DNA from: an uncultured Dorea sp.
GTDB taxonomy: Bacteria > Bacillota > Clostridia > Lachnospirales > Lachnospiraceae
Reading direction: 5' to 3'
Length of the DNA stretch: 25,258 bases
Assembly: GCA_910578495.1 (NCBI GenBank)
Contig: CAJTRE010000019.1
Coordinates: 26,225-51,482, forward strand
The translations under genes and the position numbers were made by a program. Below the pieces are notes generated by a model, which did no database searches, was not told where the DNA came from, and saw only the letters and a list, made by a program, of their open reading frames with translations. Positions 1 through 8,519 of the stretch are shown here, piece by piece. Position 1 is the first letter of the stretch. Each line of letters starts with the position of its first letter.

Positions 1-1
1 A

Positions 2-1075
2 TTTCAGGAAGCAAAGAAGATTCAAGGCCCGGTGCTTCTTCATGTGTTGACGGAGAAGGGGAAAGGTTATGAGCCGGCAGAGAAAGCGCCGGATAAATTT
101 CATGGAATCAGTCCATTTAACGTGGCGACCGGAGAAACCGTATCGAAGAGCAAAAAAGACAGCTATTCCAAAGTGTTTGGCAAGGTGCTTTGTGATGAAG
201 CCAAACATAATGATAAGGTTACGGCGGCTATGGCAGATGGAACAGGATTGACCGGGTTTCAGAATATGTTTCCAGAGCGTTTCTTTGATGTGGGCATTGC
301 GGAAGAACATGCAGTAACCTTTGCGGCAGGGCTTGCCGCAGGCGGAATGAAACCTGTGGTTGCTATTTATTCTTCTTTTCTTCAAAGAGCCTATGACCAG
401 ATGGTACATGATGTCGGAATGCAGAATCTTCCGGTGGTGTTTGCCGTAGATCGTGCGGGATTGGTAGGAAGTGACGGAGAGACGCATCAGGGAGTTTTTG
501 ATTTATCATATCTTAGCATTATTCCGAATCTGACGGTTCTTGCACCAAAGCATAAGTGGGAACTGGCGGACATGCTGCGATTTGCCATTAGCCATGATGG
601 TCCGGCGGCGGTACGCTATCCGAGAGGGAGTGCGTATGATGAGTACGAGGAATTCAGAAGTCCGGTCATATATGGAAAAAGTGAGATGATCTACGAAGAA
701 TCGGAGATCGCAGTAATCAGTATTGGGCATATGTTTGAAGAGGCGGTGAAAGTACGCCTTGCATTAAAGCAAAAAGGCTGTTCCTGTACGTTAGTGAACG
801 GCCGGTTCGTAAAGCCGGTAGATATAGAAATGCTTCAGAAGTTATCCCGAAATCATAAGCTGATTGTAACGATAGAAGAAAATGTAAAAACCGGCGGTTA
901 TGGTATGCAGGTGGTATCTTATGTGCAGGAGCAGAATCTTCCGGTAGATGTTCTTCCAATGTCTCTGCCGGATCAATATATCGAGCAGGGAAATGTGGAG
1001 CTTTTAAGAAAAGAAGCCGGCATTGACTGGGAAACAATGACGGAGAAGATTATAAGGAGTTATAAGGTAAAATGA
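2..1075 (+). CDS. dxs: 1-deoxy-D-xylulose-5-phosphate synthase, C-terminal part (5' end outside window)
   Basis: Thiamine-diphosphate enzyme that condenses pyruvate and glyceraldehyde 3-phosphate to DXP, the first step of the MEP isoprenoid pathway, which also supplies thiamine and pyridoxal precursors. The reading frame is already open at base 2, so the N-terminal ThDP-binding half is missing only because of the window edge. What remains covers the pyrimidine-binding transketolase domain and the C-terminal domain. Visible family motifs are LTEKGKGYEPAE near the left edge, GIAEEHAV (the catalytic glutamate region), and DRAGLVGSDGETHQG. The stop overlaps the tlyA start (ATGA), so the two are translationally coupled. 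A GTG at 32 is internal, not a start. The identification is secure; promoter and true start cannot be seen. Confidence 0.96.
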   Translation, partial: FQEAKKIQGPVLLHVLTEKGKGYEPAEKAPDKFHGISPFNVATGETVSKSKKDSYSKVFGKVLCDEAKHNDKVTAAMADGTGLTGFQNMFPERFFDVGIAEEHAVTFAAGLAAGGMKPVVAIYSSFLQRAYDQMVHDVGMQNLPVVFAVDRAGLVGSDGETHQGVFDLSYLSIIPNLTVLAPKHKWELADMLRFAISHDGPAAVRYPRGSAYDEYEEFRSPVIYGKSEMIYEESEIAVISIGHMFEEAVKVRLALKQKGCSCTLVNGRFVKPVDIEMLQKLSRNHKLIVTIEENVKTGGYGMQVVSYVQEQNLPVDVLPMSLPDQYIEQGNVELLRKEAGIDWETMTEKIIRSYKVK

Positions 1076-1881
1076 AAGAGCGTTTAGATGTTCTGCTTGT
1101 AAAACGGAATCTTGCTTCTTCCAGAGAGAAAGCAAAAGCGATTATTATGTCCGGAAATGTATATGTAGAAGGGCAGAAAGAAGATAAGGCAGGAACTGTA
1201 TTCCCGGAAGAGGCGAATATAGAAGTCAGAGGAAATACGCTTCCCTATGTAAGCCGCGGCGGTCTGAAGCTTGAGAAGGCGCTTGCGAATTTTGATGTCT
1301 GTGTGGATGGAAAAACTTGTACGGATGTTGGCTCTTCTACCGGCGGTTTTACGGATTGTATGCTTCAAAACGGGGCAAAGAAAGTGTTTGCCATTGATGT
1401 AGGGCGAGGACAACTGGACTGGAAACTTCGTCAGGATGCGCGTGTCGTATGTATGGAGAAGACGAATATCCGTTATGTGACACCGGAGGACATCAATGAG
1501 CCGGTAGATTTTTCATCCATTGATGTCTCCTTTATCTCTCTGACGAAAGTGTTAAAACCTATTTATGACTATCTGACAGAGGACGGCGAGATTGTGGCGC
1601 TTATTAAACCTCAGTTTGAAGCAGGAAGAGAGAAGGTCGGGAAAAAAGGAGTGGTACGAGATAGGTCTACGCATCTGGAAGTTATCCGCATGGTGGCGGA
1701 CTATGCAGTCTCGATCGGTTTTGATGTACTGAATCTTGAGTTTTCACCAATTCGCGGGCCGGAAGGGAATATAGAATATCTGGTACACTTGAAAAAGAAC
1801 GGTGATACCGGCCGTATCTCGGAAAAAGCAGATGTGGAAAAAACGGTGGAAACGGCATTTATAACATTGGCGAAATCATAA
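1072..1881 (+). CDS. tlyA: TlyA family rRNA (cytidine-2'-O)-methyltransferase
   Basis: Predicted S-adenosylmethionine-dependent 2'-O-methyltransferase acting on 16S/23S rRNA; the family is also annotated as a hemolysin. The 269-residue length is normal. Residues 1-60 form an S4 RNA-binding domain (ERLDVLLVKRNLASSREKAK start). The FtsJ-like Rossmann domain follows, with the SAM-binding loop DVGSSTGGFTD at 85-95, FAIDVG at 106-111, DVSFISL at 151-157 and ALIKPQFEAG further on. It starts at an ATG that overlaps the dxs stop, and the next gene, nadK, begins 12 bases after its stop, so it sits in a tight operon. This order is common in Clostridia. Which rRNA is modified cannot be read from sequence. 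Confidence 0.93.
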   Translation: MKERLDVLLVKRNLASSREKAKAIIMSGNVYVEGQKEDKAGTVFPEEANIEVRGNTLPYVSRGGLKLEKALANFDVCVDGKTCTDVGSSTGGFTDCMLQNGAKKVFAIDVGRGQLDWKLRQDARVVCMEKTNIRYVTPEDINEPVDFSSIDVSFISLTKVLKPIYDYLTEDGEIVALIKPQFEAGREKVGKKGVVRDRSTHLEVIRMVADYAVSIGFDVLNLEFSPIRGPEGNIEYLVHLKKNGDTGRISEKADVEKTVETAFITLAKS

Positions 1882-1893
1882 AGGACAGGAAAC

Positions 1894-2727
1894 ATGGAAC
1901 ATTTTTTTATTGTTACAAATGATGGAAAAGACAAAAGCTTTGAAGTGACAGAGTATGTAAAGGGGCTTTTGGAACAGGCGGGAAGGGTGTGTACACTCTG
2001 TAAAAAGGATGCTGAAAAACGGATTATCCGGGAAGAGGTACCGGAGGATATTGAATGTGCCATTGTGATCGGAGGAGACGGGAGTTTTATCGAGGCTGCC
2101 AGAGTGCTTGAGGACCGCAGTATCCCGATTCTTGGAATTAATATGGGAACGCTTGGTTATCTGACAGAAGTGGAAGTGGGGAATATTGAAGAAGCAGTAG
2201 GGCAGATTCTTTCGGGAGAATATCATCTGGAAAGCAGAATGATGCTGGAAGGAATGTTTGAGGACGGCAGGACGGATGTGGCGCTGAATGATATTGTAGT
2301 ATCTCGAAAAGGAGTGCTTCGAGTAGTTCATTTCCGGTTGTTTGTGAACGGAGAACTGCTGAATTCTTATGAAGCGGATGGAATTATCTTATCTACGCCG
2401 ACAGGTTCAACCGCTTATAACCTGTCGGCAGGAGGACCTATTGTAGAACCGACGGCGTCTTTGGTTGTGATTACGCCTATCTGCTCCCATGCACTTAATA
2501 CAAGCAGTATTGTGTTGTCGGGTGAGGATGAGATTGAGATTGAGATTGCAGAGGGAAGAAATGGTTCCATAGAAGAAGTTTCTGTAGCGTTTGATGGTGC
2601 GGATACGGTGACGTTGTTTACAGGAGATAAGATAAAAATACATAAATCTGGCGCGGCTACAAGGATTATGAAGCTCAGTAATGTAAGTTTTTTGGAAATA
2701 CTGCGCAGAAAGATGAAAGGAAAATAG
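1894..2727 (+). CDS. nadK: NAD kinase
   Basis: Phosphorylates NAD+ to NADP+ in the cytosol, the only route to NADP in most bacteria. The 277-residue length is typical. The diagnostic GGDGS motif is at residues 60-64, followed by GINMGTLGYLTE (81-92), LNDIVV (131-136) and the nucleotide-site motif TPTGSTAYNLSAGGP (168-182). The start ATG follows AAAGGACAGGA, a reasonable ribosome site. It lies 12 bases after tlyA and 4 bases before argR, which indicates one transcript. No unusual residues were noticed. Confidence 0.95.
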   Translation: MEHFFIVTNDGKDKSFEVTEYVKGLLEQAGRVCTLCKKDAEKRIIREEVPEDIECAIVIGGDGSFIEAARVLEDRSIPILGINMGTLGYLTEVEVGNIEEAVGQILSGEYHLESRMMLEGMFEDGRTDVALNDIVVSRKGVLRVVHFRLFVNGELLNSYEADGIILSTPTGSTAYNLSAGGPIVEPTASLVVITPICSHALNTSSIVLSGEDEIEIEIAEGRNGSIEEVSVAFDGADTVTLFTGDKIKIHKSGAATRIMKLSNVSFLEILRRKMKGK

Positions 2728-2731
2728 AGTT

Positions 2732-3181
2732 ATGAAAGTAAACAGACACGCGAAGATCATCGAACTGATCAATAAATATCAAATAGAAACGCAGGAAGAA
2801 CTGGCGGAGCGTTTGAATGCAGAGGGATTCAAAGTGACACAGGCGACCGTATCCAGAGATATTCGGGACTTAAAGCTTACAAAAATTCAGGGGGAGAATG
2901 GAAAACAAAGATATATTGTTCATCAGAGTTTCGACAATGGATTGAGCGAGCGGTATATTCGTGTTTTGAAAGAAGGGTATGTTTCCATGGATATGGCGCA
3001 GAATATTCTTGTGATCAAGACAGTGTCAGGTATGGCAAATGCAGTCTGCGCGGCGCTTGACGCTATGAAATGGAATGAGATTTTAGGAAGTGTTGCGGGA
3101 GACGATACCATTATGTGCGCAATAAGAAGTGTGGAAGATACGGTTCGGGTAATGGATAAGATTAGCAAGATTGTCTTGTAG
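2732..3181 (+). CDS. argR: Arginine repressor ArgR
   Basis: Hexameric arginine-dependent DNA-binding regulator of arginine biosynthesis and catabolism genes. At 149 residues it has family length. The N-terminal winged helix-turn-helix (about 20-50) reads TQEELAERLNAEGFKVTQAT followed by SRDIRDLKL, and the C-terminal oligomerisation/arginine-binding domain contains VAGDDTIM (121-128). Its ribosome site lies in the end of nadK. Position between nadK and recN is the standard clostridial (and Bacillus) arrangement, so it says little about its targets; no arginine genes lie in this window. Confidence 0.94.
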   Translation: MKVNRHAKIIELINKYQIETQEELAERLNAEGFKVTQATVSRDIRDLKLTKIQGENGKQRYIVHQSFDNGLSERYIRVLKEGYVSMDMAQNILVIKTVSGMANAVCAALDAMKWNEILGSVAGDDTIMCAIRSVEDTVRVMDKISKIVL

Positions 3182-3193
3182 GAGTAAAAAAGG

Positions 3194-4873
3194 ATGTTAC
3201 AACGTTTGTATGTAAAGAATCTCGCGCTCATTGACGAGATTGAAGTAGAGTTTAAAGAAGGACTTAATATATTGACAGGAGAAACCGGAGCCGGAAAATC
3301 AATTATTCTCGGTTCTGTGAATCTTGCGCTTGGAGGAAGGTATACAAAAGACATGATCCGCCGGGGATGTGATTATGGATTTGTAGAGCTGTCTTTTGAC
3401 GTTCAGAATCATCATCAGGCAGAACGGTTGAAAGCGATTGATATTTTCCCGCAAGAGGGAGCCGTTGTATTATCCAGACGGCTGATGGAGGGAAGAAGCG
3501 TCAGCAGGATCAACGGAGAAACGGTGTCCATGGCGTTTTTAAAAGAGGCGGCGGAAATTCTCATTGATATTCATGGACAACATGAGCATCAGTCGTTGTT
3601 GTATAAGAAAAATCATCTTGGAATAGTAGATGAATTTTCCGGAGAACATATAGAGAATACGAAAAAAGCGGTGGAAAAGAGCTACAACACTTATCGAAAA
3701 CTTTCCAAAGAACTTGAAGAATCGGATATGGATGAATCCAGTCGTGCTAAAGAGCTTTCTTTCTTGCAGTTTGAAGTGTCCGAGATTGAAAAGGCAGATC
3801 TGAAAGAAGGAGAAGATGAAGATCTGGAAGTGTCTTACCGTTTTATGGTAAACAGTAAGAAGATTTCGGACAGTGCGTCTGAGGCATATAATTACACGAG
3901 TGAAGGCAGTGAGAGCGCAAGTGAGAATTTAAGCCGCGCCATTCGTGCTATCGACCAGATCAGGGAGTATGATGAGAAAGCGGATGACTTGTATCAGCAG
4001 TTGGTGGAAGTTGATAGTCTGCTGAATGATTTTAACCGGGAATTATCGGATTACAGCACTTCCTGTGAGTGTTCGGAGGAAATGCTGTATGAGACGGAGA
4101 ACCGGCTCAATGAGATTAACCGGCTGAAAGTCAAATATGGAAACAGTATAGAAGAAATCGTTACATACTGTGAAAAACAAAAAGAGAAAATAAAGAAACT
4201 GGAAGATCATGAAAATTATATTGCCGATCTGAAAGCAAAGCATGAAAAAGCCAAAAAGGAAATGAATTCGCATGCCCGTAAGTTATCGAAGGTTCGCAAA
4301 GAGCAGGCGGTGATACTGGAACAGGCAATCTGTGAGGGCTTAAAAGAACTGAATTTCCCGGACGTGAAATTCGAGATACGTTTTGATAAACTTGCAGAGT
4401 GCACTACTCAGGGAATGGACGATGTAGAATTTATGATCTCACTCAATCCGGGACAGCCGGTGAAACCGTTAAAAGATGTGGCGTCCGGCGGAGAACTGTC
4501 GAGGATCATGCTTGCGATTAAAACGGTTATGGCAGACAGGGATAATATTGAGACTTTGATTTTTGATGAGATTGATGTGGGAATCAGCGGGCGTACTGCT
4601 CAGAAAGTATCTGAAAAGATGGGGGTTATCGGTAGAGGGCATCAGGTGATCTGTATTACTCATCTGGCACAGATAGCGTCTATGGCAGATTATCACTATG
4701 TAATTGAAAAAACGGTGAATGAGATGGATACGACCACGAGTATCCGAAGACTAGAAGAGTCTGAAACTGTCCAGGAGCTTGCAAGGATTCTCGGCGGCGC
4801 AAAGATTACGAATACGGTTCTTGAAAATGCAAAAGAAATGAAAGAACTTGCACAACAGATTAAAGAAATCTGA
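3194..4873 (+). CDS. recN: DNA repair protein RecN
   Basis: SMC-like ATPase that gathers and tethers DNA double-strand-break ends for recombination. The 559-residue length fits. Walker A is GETGAGKS (29-36), and the ABC signature is SGGELSRIML (431-440). Walker B is LIFDEIDVGISG (455-466), and the CITHLAQIA switch is at 487-495. Between them (about 155-375) is the acidic/lysine-rich coiled-coil arm. The start has GGAGTAAAAAGG upstream of ATG, 12 bases after argR. A terminator-like hairpin follows 29 bases after the stop, suggesting the dxs-recN transcript ends here, at least in part. Confidence 0.96.
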   Translation: MLQRLYVKNLALIDEIEVEFKEGLNILTGETGAGKSIILGSVNLALGGRYTKDMIRRGCDYGFVELSFDVQNHHQAERLKAIDIFPQEGAVVLSRRLMEGRSVSRINGETVSMAFLKEAAEILIDIHGQHEHQSLLYKKNHLGIVDEFSGEHIENTKKAVEKSYNTYRKLSKELEESDMDESSRAKELSFLQFEVSEIEKADLKEGEDEDLEVSYRFMVNSKKISDSASEAYNYTSEGSESASENLSRAIRAIDQIREYDEKADDLYQQLVEVDSLLNDFNRELSDYSTSCECSEEMLYETENRLNEINRLKVKYGNSIEEIVTYCEKQKEKIKKLEDHENYIADLKAKHEKAKKEMNSHARKLSKVRKEQAVILEQAICEGLKELNFPDVKFEIRFDKLAECTTQGMDDVEFMISLNPGQPVKPLKDVASGGELSRIMLAIKTVMADRDNIETLIFDEIDVGISGRTAQKVSEKMGVIGRGHQVICITHLAQIASMADYHYVIEKTVNEMDTTTSIRRLEESETVQELARILGGAKITNTVLENAKEMKELAQQIKEI

Positions 4874-4902
4874 TTGAAAATAAAAAAACTTCACATAATA
4901 AG

Positions 4903-4931
4903 AAGGATACTCTATGATGGGTATCCTTTTT
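4903..4931 (+). terminator. Rho-independent terminator after recN
   Basis: The 8-bp perfect stem AAGGATAC (4903-4910) pairs with GTATCCTT (4921-4928) around a 10-base loop and runs into a T-rich tract (4927-4931). It separates the housekeeping operon from the sporulation genes spoIVB and spo0A. The stem is only moderately GC-rich, so some read-through is possible. Confidence 0.75.
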
Positions 4932-4963
4932 ATTATATTCATTGAGAAAGGAAGTAAGACAGT

Positions 4964-6046
4964 ATGAACATCAGAAAGTATTGGTATCGGAGAATATTAA
5001 TTATGATTGTTATTTTTACCGTATTTGTGGGCGGGAGTTATTACATGATTGAAATGGAGCAGGCAAAGTTGAAAAAAGAAGTGAGTGCCGCAACATCAGA
5101 TAAAGTTATGGTTATTCCGGGCGGTATGCCTATCGGGATATATCTGGAGACAGACGGAGTAATGGTGCTTGGAACAGATGAAATCAAAGGAATGGACGGT
5201 ATGTCTTATGATCCGTCGAAGAATCTGGTACATCCGGGCGACTATATTACAGAAATCGATGGTCATAAAGTAGATACAAAAGCAGATTTGATCAAGGAGA
5301 TTGAGAAGATTGAGCAAGAGGAAGTGATTTTAAAAATCAATAGAAATAAGGAATACATCAATATTAAGACGAAGGCCGTCCAATGTGGCGTGAATAAGTA
5401 TAAACTTGGAATATGGGTACGTGATAATGCACAAGGGCTTGGCACGATTACATTTCTTGATACGAAGAGCCGTTTTGGTGCGCTTGGACATGGGATTCAT
5501 GATGTTGATACTAATGAACTTCTGGACATCGAAGGAGGGAGAGTCTATACGACCAGTATCAAGGATATACAAAAAGGAGAGAGCGGCATGCCGGGAGGCA
5601 TGGAGGGAATCATCGTATATAACAATTATAACGTGCTTGGAAAGATACAGAAAAATACAGAGGCAGGAATATTTGGGACCATTGATCGGATTAATGCACT
5701 GTTTTCAGATCAGACGCCGGTAGAAGCGGCGGCGAAAGAAGAGATTAAAGAAGGGCCTGCTCTAATCCGTTGTGCGGCAGAGGGAAAAGTAAAAGATTAT
5801 GAGGTGGAGATTACAAAGGTAGATTTGGAGTCCACTGAAATTAATAAAGGAATCGTGATTGAAGTAACGGACAAGGAACTTTTGAAAGTGACCGGAGGAA
5901 TCGTACAAGGAATGTCCGGTTCGCCGATTTTACAGAATGGAAAACTTGTGGGAGCGGTCACACATGTATTTGTGAATAATCCTGCCAAGGGTTATGGAAT
6001 ATTTGTGGAAACAATGCTTAAAAAGACGAAAAATTACAATAATTGA
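4964..6046 (+). CDS. spoIVB: SpoIVB serine peptidase (stage IV sporulation protein B)
   Basis: Signalling protease of the S55 family, made in the forespore and secreted into the intermembrane space, where it triggers the SpoIVFB/pro-sigma-K checkpoint. Its 360 residues start with a short basic stretch and one membrane anchor (about 10-28). A PDZ domain follows (about 60-135, with GDYITEIDGHKV at 92-103), then the peptidase domain. The expected catalytic His is in LGHGIHD (H176), and the nucleophile Ser is in GMSGSP (about S318). The start ATG has AAAGGAAG upstream. recN-spoIVB-spo0A is a conserved order. In Bacillus the gene is sigma-G dependent; I could not find a convincing sigma-G promoter in the 33 bases after the terminator. 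Confidence 0.94.
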   Translation: MNIRKYWYRRILIMIVIFTVFVGGSYYMIEMEQAKLKKEVSAATSDKVMVIPGGMPIGIYLETDGVMVLGTDEIKGMDGMSYDPSKNLVHPGDYITEIDGHKVDTKADLIKEIEKIEQEEVILKINRNKEYINIKTKAVQCGVNKYKLGIWVRDNAQGLGTITFLDTKSRFGALGHGIHDVDTNELLDIEGGRVYTTSIKDIQKGESGMPGGMEGIIVYNNYNVLGKIQKNTEAGIFGTIDRINALFSDQTPVEAAAKEEIKEGPALIRCAAEGKVKDYEVEITKVDLESTEINKGIVIEVTDKELLKVTGGIVQGMSGSPILQNGKLVGAVTHVFVNNPAKGYGIFVETMLKKTKNYNN

Positions 6047-6055
6047 CAATAAAAA

Positions 6056-6072
6056 TGTAGAAAATTGTAGAA
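6056..6072 (+). promoter_or_regulatory. Tandem 0A-box-like sites (TGTAGAA x2)
   Basis: Two copies of TGTAGAA, at 6056-6062 and 6066-6072, lie exactly 10 bases apart, one helical turn. Each differs by one base from the TGTCGAA core of the Spo0A box. They sit directly after the spoIVB stop and upstream of spo0A. Binding is inferred from similarity and location only. Confidence 0.4.
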
Positions 6073-6085
6073 ATCCAAAAACATC

Positions 6086-6111
6086 GTCGTAAGATGTCAG
6101 AGTTTTACGAC
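6086..6111 (+). terminator. Hairpin in the spoIVB-spo0A gap, possible spoIVB terminator
   Basis: GTCGTAA (6086-6092) pairs perfectly with TTACGAC (6105-6111), extendable by G-T and A-T pairs inward, leaving a loop of about 8 bases. It is followed by the moderately T-rich ATCATTTTCTTG. Alternative pairings compete with it: ACATC (6081-6085) with GATGT (6093-6097), and GATGTC (6093-6098) with GACATC (6109-6114). It may be a weak terminator or a conformational switch; the T-tract is poor. Confidence 0.45.
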
Positions 6112-6120
6112 ATCATTTTC

Positions 6121-6149
6121 TTGCTTTGAAATATGACGAATAATATAAT
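6121..6149 (+). promoter_or_regulatory. Candidate spo0A promoter with embedded 0A box
   Basis: A perfect TATAAT (6144-6149) lies 17 bases after a weak -35, TTGCTT (6121-6126). Between them, TGACGAA (6134-6140) fits the Spo0A box consensus TGNCGAA exactly. The overlap with the promoter core fits autoregulation of spo0A. A TTGACA at 6155-6160 has no good -10 at the right distance (GTTTAA), so I favour the TATAAT. Sigma-H recognition cannot be excluded: GACGAAT resembles its -10. Confidence 0.5.
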
Positions 6150-6204
6150 GACCATTGACAGTTTATATAAGGTTTTTGTTTAAGAAAGGAGGTATTTCAC
6201 AGAA

Positions 6205-6996
6205 ATGGGTGAAATAAACGTGGCAATTGCCGATGATAATGAAAGAATCTTGGATTTACTTGGCGAAATGATTGAAGCGGACAAAGAATTAAAGTTGGTC
6301 GGAAAAGCGAATAATGGCGAGGATGCGTACGCATTAATAAAGGAAAAACAGCCGGATGTCGTGCTTCTTGATTTGATCATGCCAAAGATGGATGGGCTCA
6401 GTGTGATGGAGTTAGTGAACAGCAGCCGGGAACTTCAGAAACATCCGGATTTTATCATCATTACGGCAATCGGACAGGAGCGTATCACAGAGGATGCTTT
6501 TAAGAAAGGGGCGAGTTACTATATTCTGAAACCGTTTAATAACGAAATGGTCATTAACAGAATCAAAAATGCAGGAGCAACTGTAAAACATGAGTTTAGA
6601 CCGCTTCCGGGTCAGGAGGTTAATCTGAGTGCACAGATGGAGGTAGATTTAGAAGCCAGGGTGACGGATATGATTCATGAGATTGGGATTCCTGCACACA
6701 TCAAAGGGTATCATTATCTGAGAGATGCGATCATCATGTCGATTGAAGATATGGATGTGTTAAATGCGATTACGAAAGTCTTGTATCCTACGGTGGCGAA
6801 GATGCACCAGACAACAGCCAGTCGTGTGGAGCGTGCGATCCGCCACGCCATTGAGGTGGCATGGAGCAGAGGAAAATTAGATACATTGGACGACTTGTTT
6901 GGATATACGGTAAGTAACGGAAAAGGGAAACCGACAAATTCAGAGTTTATTGCGTTGATTGCTGATACTATCCGCTTGGAATATAAAAACAGATAG
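6205..6996 (+). CDS. spo0A: Sporulation transcription factor Spo0A
   Basis: Response regulator that, once phosphorylated, switches on entry into sporulation and many stationary-phase genes. The 263-residue length is standard. The receiver domain (about 4-125) has the acidic pocket DD at 10-11 and the phospho-acceptor D56 in LLDLIMPKMDG, with the conserved K in YYILKPF. The C-terminal DNA-binding domain contains the recognition helix region TTASRVERAIRHAIEVAW, which is nearly invariant in the family. The ribosome site AAAGGAGGT (6185-6193) is strong but about 12 bases from the ATG, slightly long. Upstream boxes suggest autoregulation. The gene is intact, so the organism is probably spore-forming. 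Confidence 0.97.
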   Translation: MGEINVAIADDNERILDLLGEMIEADKELKLVGKANNGEDAYALIKEKQPDVVLLDLIMPKMDGLSVMELVNSSRELQKHPDFIIITAIGQERITEDAFKKGASYYILKPFNNEMVINRIKNAGATVKHEFRPLPGQEVNLSAQMEVDLEARVTDMIHEIGIPAHIKGYHYLRDAIIMSIEDMDVLNAITKVLYPTVAKMHQTTASRVERAIRHAIEVAWSRGKLDTLDDLFGYTVSNGKGKPTNSEFIALIADTIRLEYKNR

Positions 6997-7022
6997 GGCT
7001 TTTTTTTCCGAGAAAAATGCGG

Positions 7023-7028
7023 TATAAT
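7023..7028 (+). promoter_or_regulatory. Probable -10 element for glgA
   Basis: A consensus TATAAT lies 34 bases before the glgA start. The -35 position is occupied only by a T-run (about 7000-7005), so the promoter may be weak or activator-dependent. No clear spo0A terminator precedes it; the T-run at 7000-7007 has no convincing stem. Confidence 0.5.
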
Positions 7029-7062
7029 ATTTACAATATCGTGAGTGTTGGAGGGATGAGCA

Positions 7063-8499
7063 ATGAAAAAAATACTTTTTGCAGCTTCGGAGTCAGTTCC
7101 TTTTATTAAAACAGGAGGATTAGCTGACGTAGTCGGATCTTTACCAAAATATTTTGATAAAGAAAAGTATGATGTACGGGTAATGCTACCCAAGTATATG
7201 TGTATGAAAGATGTGTGGAAAGAAAAGTTAGAATACGTGACACATTTTTATATGGATTTGAATTGGAGAAAACAATACGTAGGAATTTTAGAGTTAAGGT
7301 ACGATGGAATTACGTTCTATTTTATAGATAATGAGTATTATTTTAACGGTTTTGCGCCGTATGGAGATATGTATGCGGATATTGAGAAATTTGCGTTTTT
7401 CTCAAAAGCAGTGTTAAGCGCCCTTCCGTTGATTGATTTCAGACCGGACATTATCCATTGCCACGACTGGCAGAGCGGACTTGTTCCAATTTATCTGGAT
7501 AATTTCCGTTATGGCAATGAGTGGTATCGCGGGATTAAGACAGTGATGACGATTCATAATCTCAAGTTCCAGGGAACATGGGATCCGAAGCGTGTAAGAG
7601 ATATTACAGGGCTTCCCAAGTATTATTTTGTTCCTGACAAACTGGAGGCTTACAAAGATGCGAACTATCTGAAAGGCGGTATCGTATATGCGGACCGTAT
7701 CACAACAGTAAGTAATACATATGCAGAAGAGATTAAGATGCCGTTCTACGGAGAGAAATTAGACGGTCTTATGAACGCCCGGGCAAATTGTTTATCCGGT
7801 ATTGTAAACGGGATTGATTATGAGGAGTATAATCCTGCCACAGATAAGCATATCGTCAAAAATTATGATGTGATGACGTTTAGAAAAGAGAAAGTGAAGA
7901 ATAAGATGGCGCTTCAGGAGGATATGAATCTGGAGAGAGATCATAAGATGATGATGATCGGCGTGGTTTCAAGACTGACCGACCAGAAAGGCTTCGATCT
8001 GGTTGCCTATGTGATGGACGAGTTGTGTCAGGATGCAGTACAGATTGTTGTGCTTGGTACAGGAGAGGAGCAGTATGAGAATATGTTCCGCCACTTTGCA
8101 TGGAAATATCCGGGTAAGGTATCTGCGAACATTTATTATTCTGAGGAAATGTCTCACAAGATCTATGCGTCTTGCGATGCGTTTTTAATGCCGTCTCTGT
8201 TTGAGCCATGTGGACTTAGCCAGCTTATGAGTCTTCGTTATGGAACCGTTCCGATTGTCAGAGAGACAGGCGGACTGAAAGATACCGTAGAGCCTTACAA
8301 TGAGTTTGAAAAGACCGGAACAGGCTTTAGTTTTACGAATTACAATGCACATGAGATGCTTGGAACGGTACGTTATGCAGAGCGTGTTTACTATGATAAG
8401 AAGAGAGACTGGAATAAGATTGTGGAGCGCGGTATGAGTAAAGATTTCTCATGGAAGAGTTCCGCAAAACAGTATGAAGCGCTCTATGATGATATGTAA
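7063..8499 (+). CDS. glgA: Glycogen synthase (ADP-glucose type, GT5)
   Basis: Transfers glucose from ADP-glucose to the growing alpha-1,4-glucan chain. The 478 residues match GlgA. The N-terminal ADP-glucose loop KTGGLADVVGSLPK is at residues 16-29. HCHDWQSGLVP and MTIHNLKFQG follow in the first Rossmann domain. The second domain carries VSRLTDQKGFDL and the catalytic-site motif SLFEPCGLSQLMSLRYGTVP, followed by RETGGLKDTV. The ATG has GGAGGG 8 bases upstream. No glgC, glgB or glgP lies in the window, so the gene stands apart from the usual glycogen cluster. The next gene begins about 20 bases later, so it may share a transcript with the methionine genes. Confidence 0.95.
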   Translation: MKKILFAASESVPFIKTGGLADVVGSLPKYFDKEKYDVRVMLPKYMCMKDVWKEKLEYVTHFYMDLNWRKQYVGILELRYDGITFYFIDNEYYFNGFAPYGDMYADIEKFAFFSKAVLSALPLIDFRPDIIHCHDWQSGLVPIYLDNFRYGNEWYRGIKTVMTIHNLKFQGTWDPKRVRDITGLPKYYFVPDKLEAYKDANYLKGGIVYADRITTVSNTYAEEIKMPFYGEKLDGLMNARANCLSGIVNGIDYEEYNPATDKHIVKNYDVMTFRKEKVKNKMALQEDMNLERDHKMMMIGVVSRLTDQKGFDLVAYVMDELCQDAVQIVVLGTGEEQYENMFRHFAWKYPGKVSANIYYSEEMSHKIYASCDAFLMPSLFEPCGLSQLMSLRYGTVPIVRETGGLKDTVEPYNEFEKTGTGFSFTNYNAHEMLGTVRYAERVYYDKKRDWNKIVERGMSKDFSWKSSAKQYEALYDDM

Positions 8500-8519
8500 A
8501 CGATACCGGGGTGATAAAC

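Noticed and set aside
506..730. Minus-strand open frames inside dxs and similar antisense frames throughout
   Set aside because: They lie opposite well-identified genes, lack ribosome sites and recognisable motifs, and are shadows of codon bias.
5406..5723. 105-codon plus-strand frame within spoIVB
   Set aside because: Out of frame with a conserved peptidase whose motifs run straight through it; no ribosome site.
6155..6183. TTGACA before spo0A as the main promoter
   Set aside because: The matching -10 position reads GTTTAA and overlaps the approach to the ribosome site; the upstream TATAAT is better.
8500..8519. Riboswitch or T-box upstream of the methionine genes
   Set aside because: Only 20 bases lie between glgA and metF; there is no room and no conserved core.
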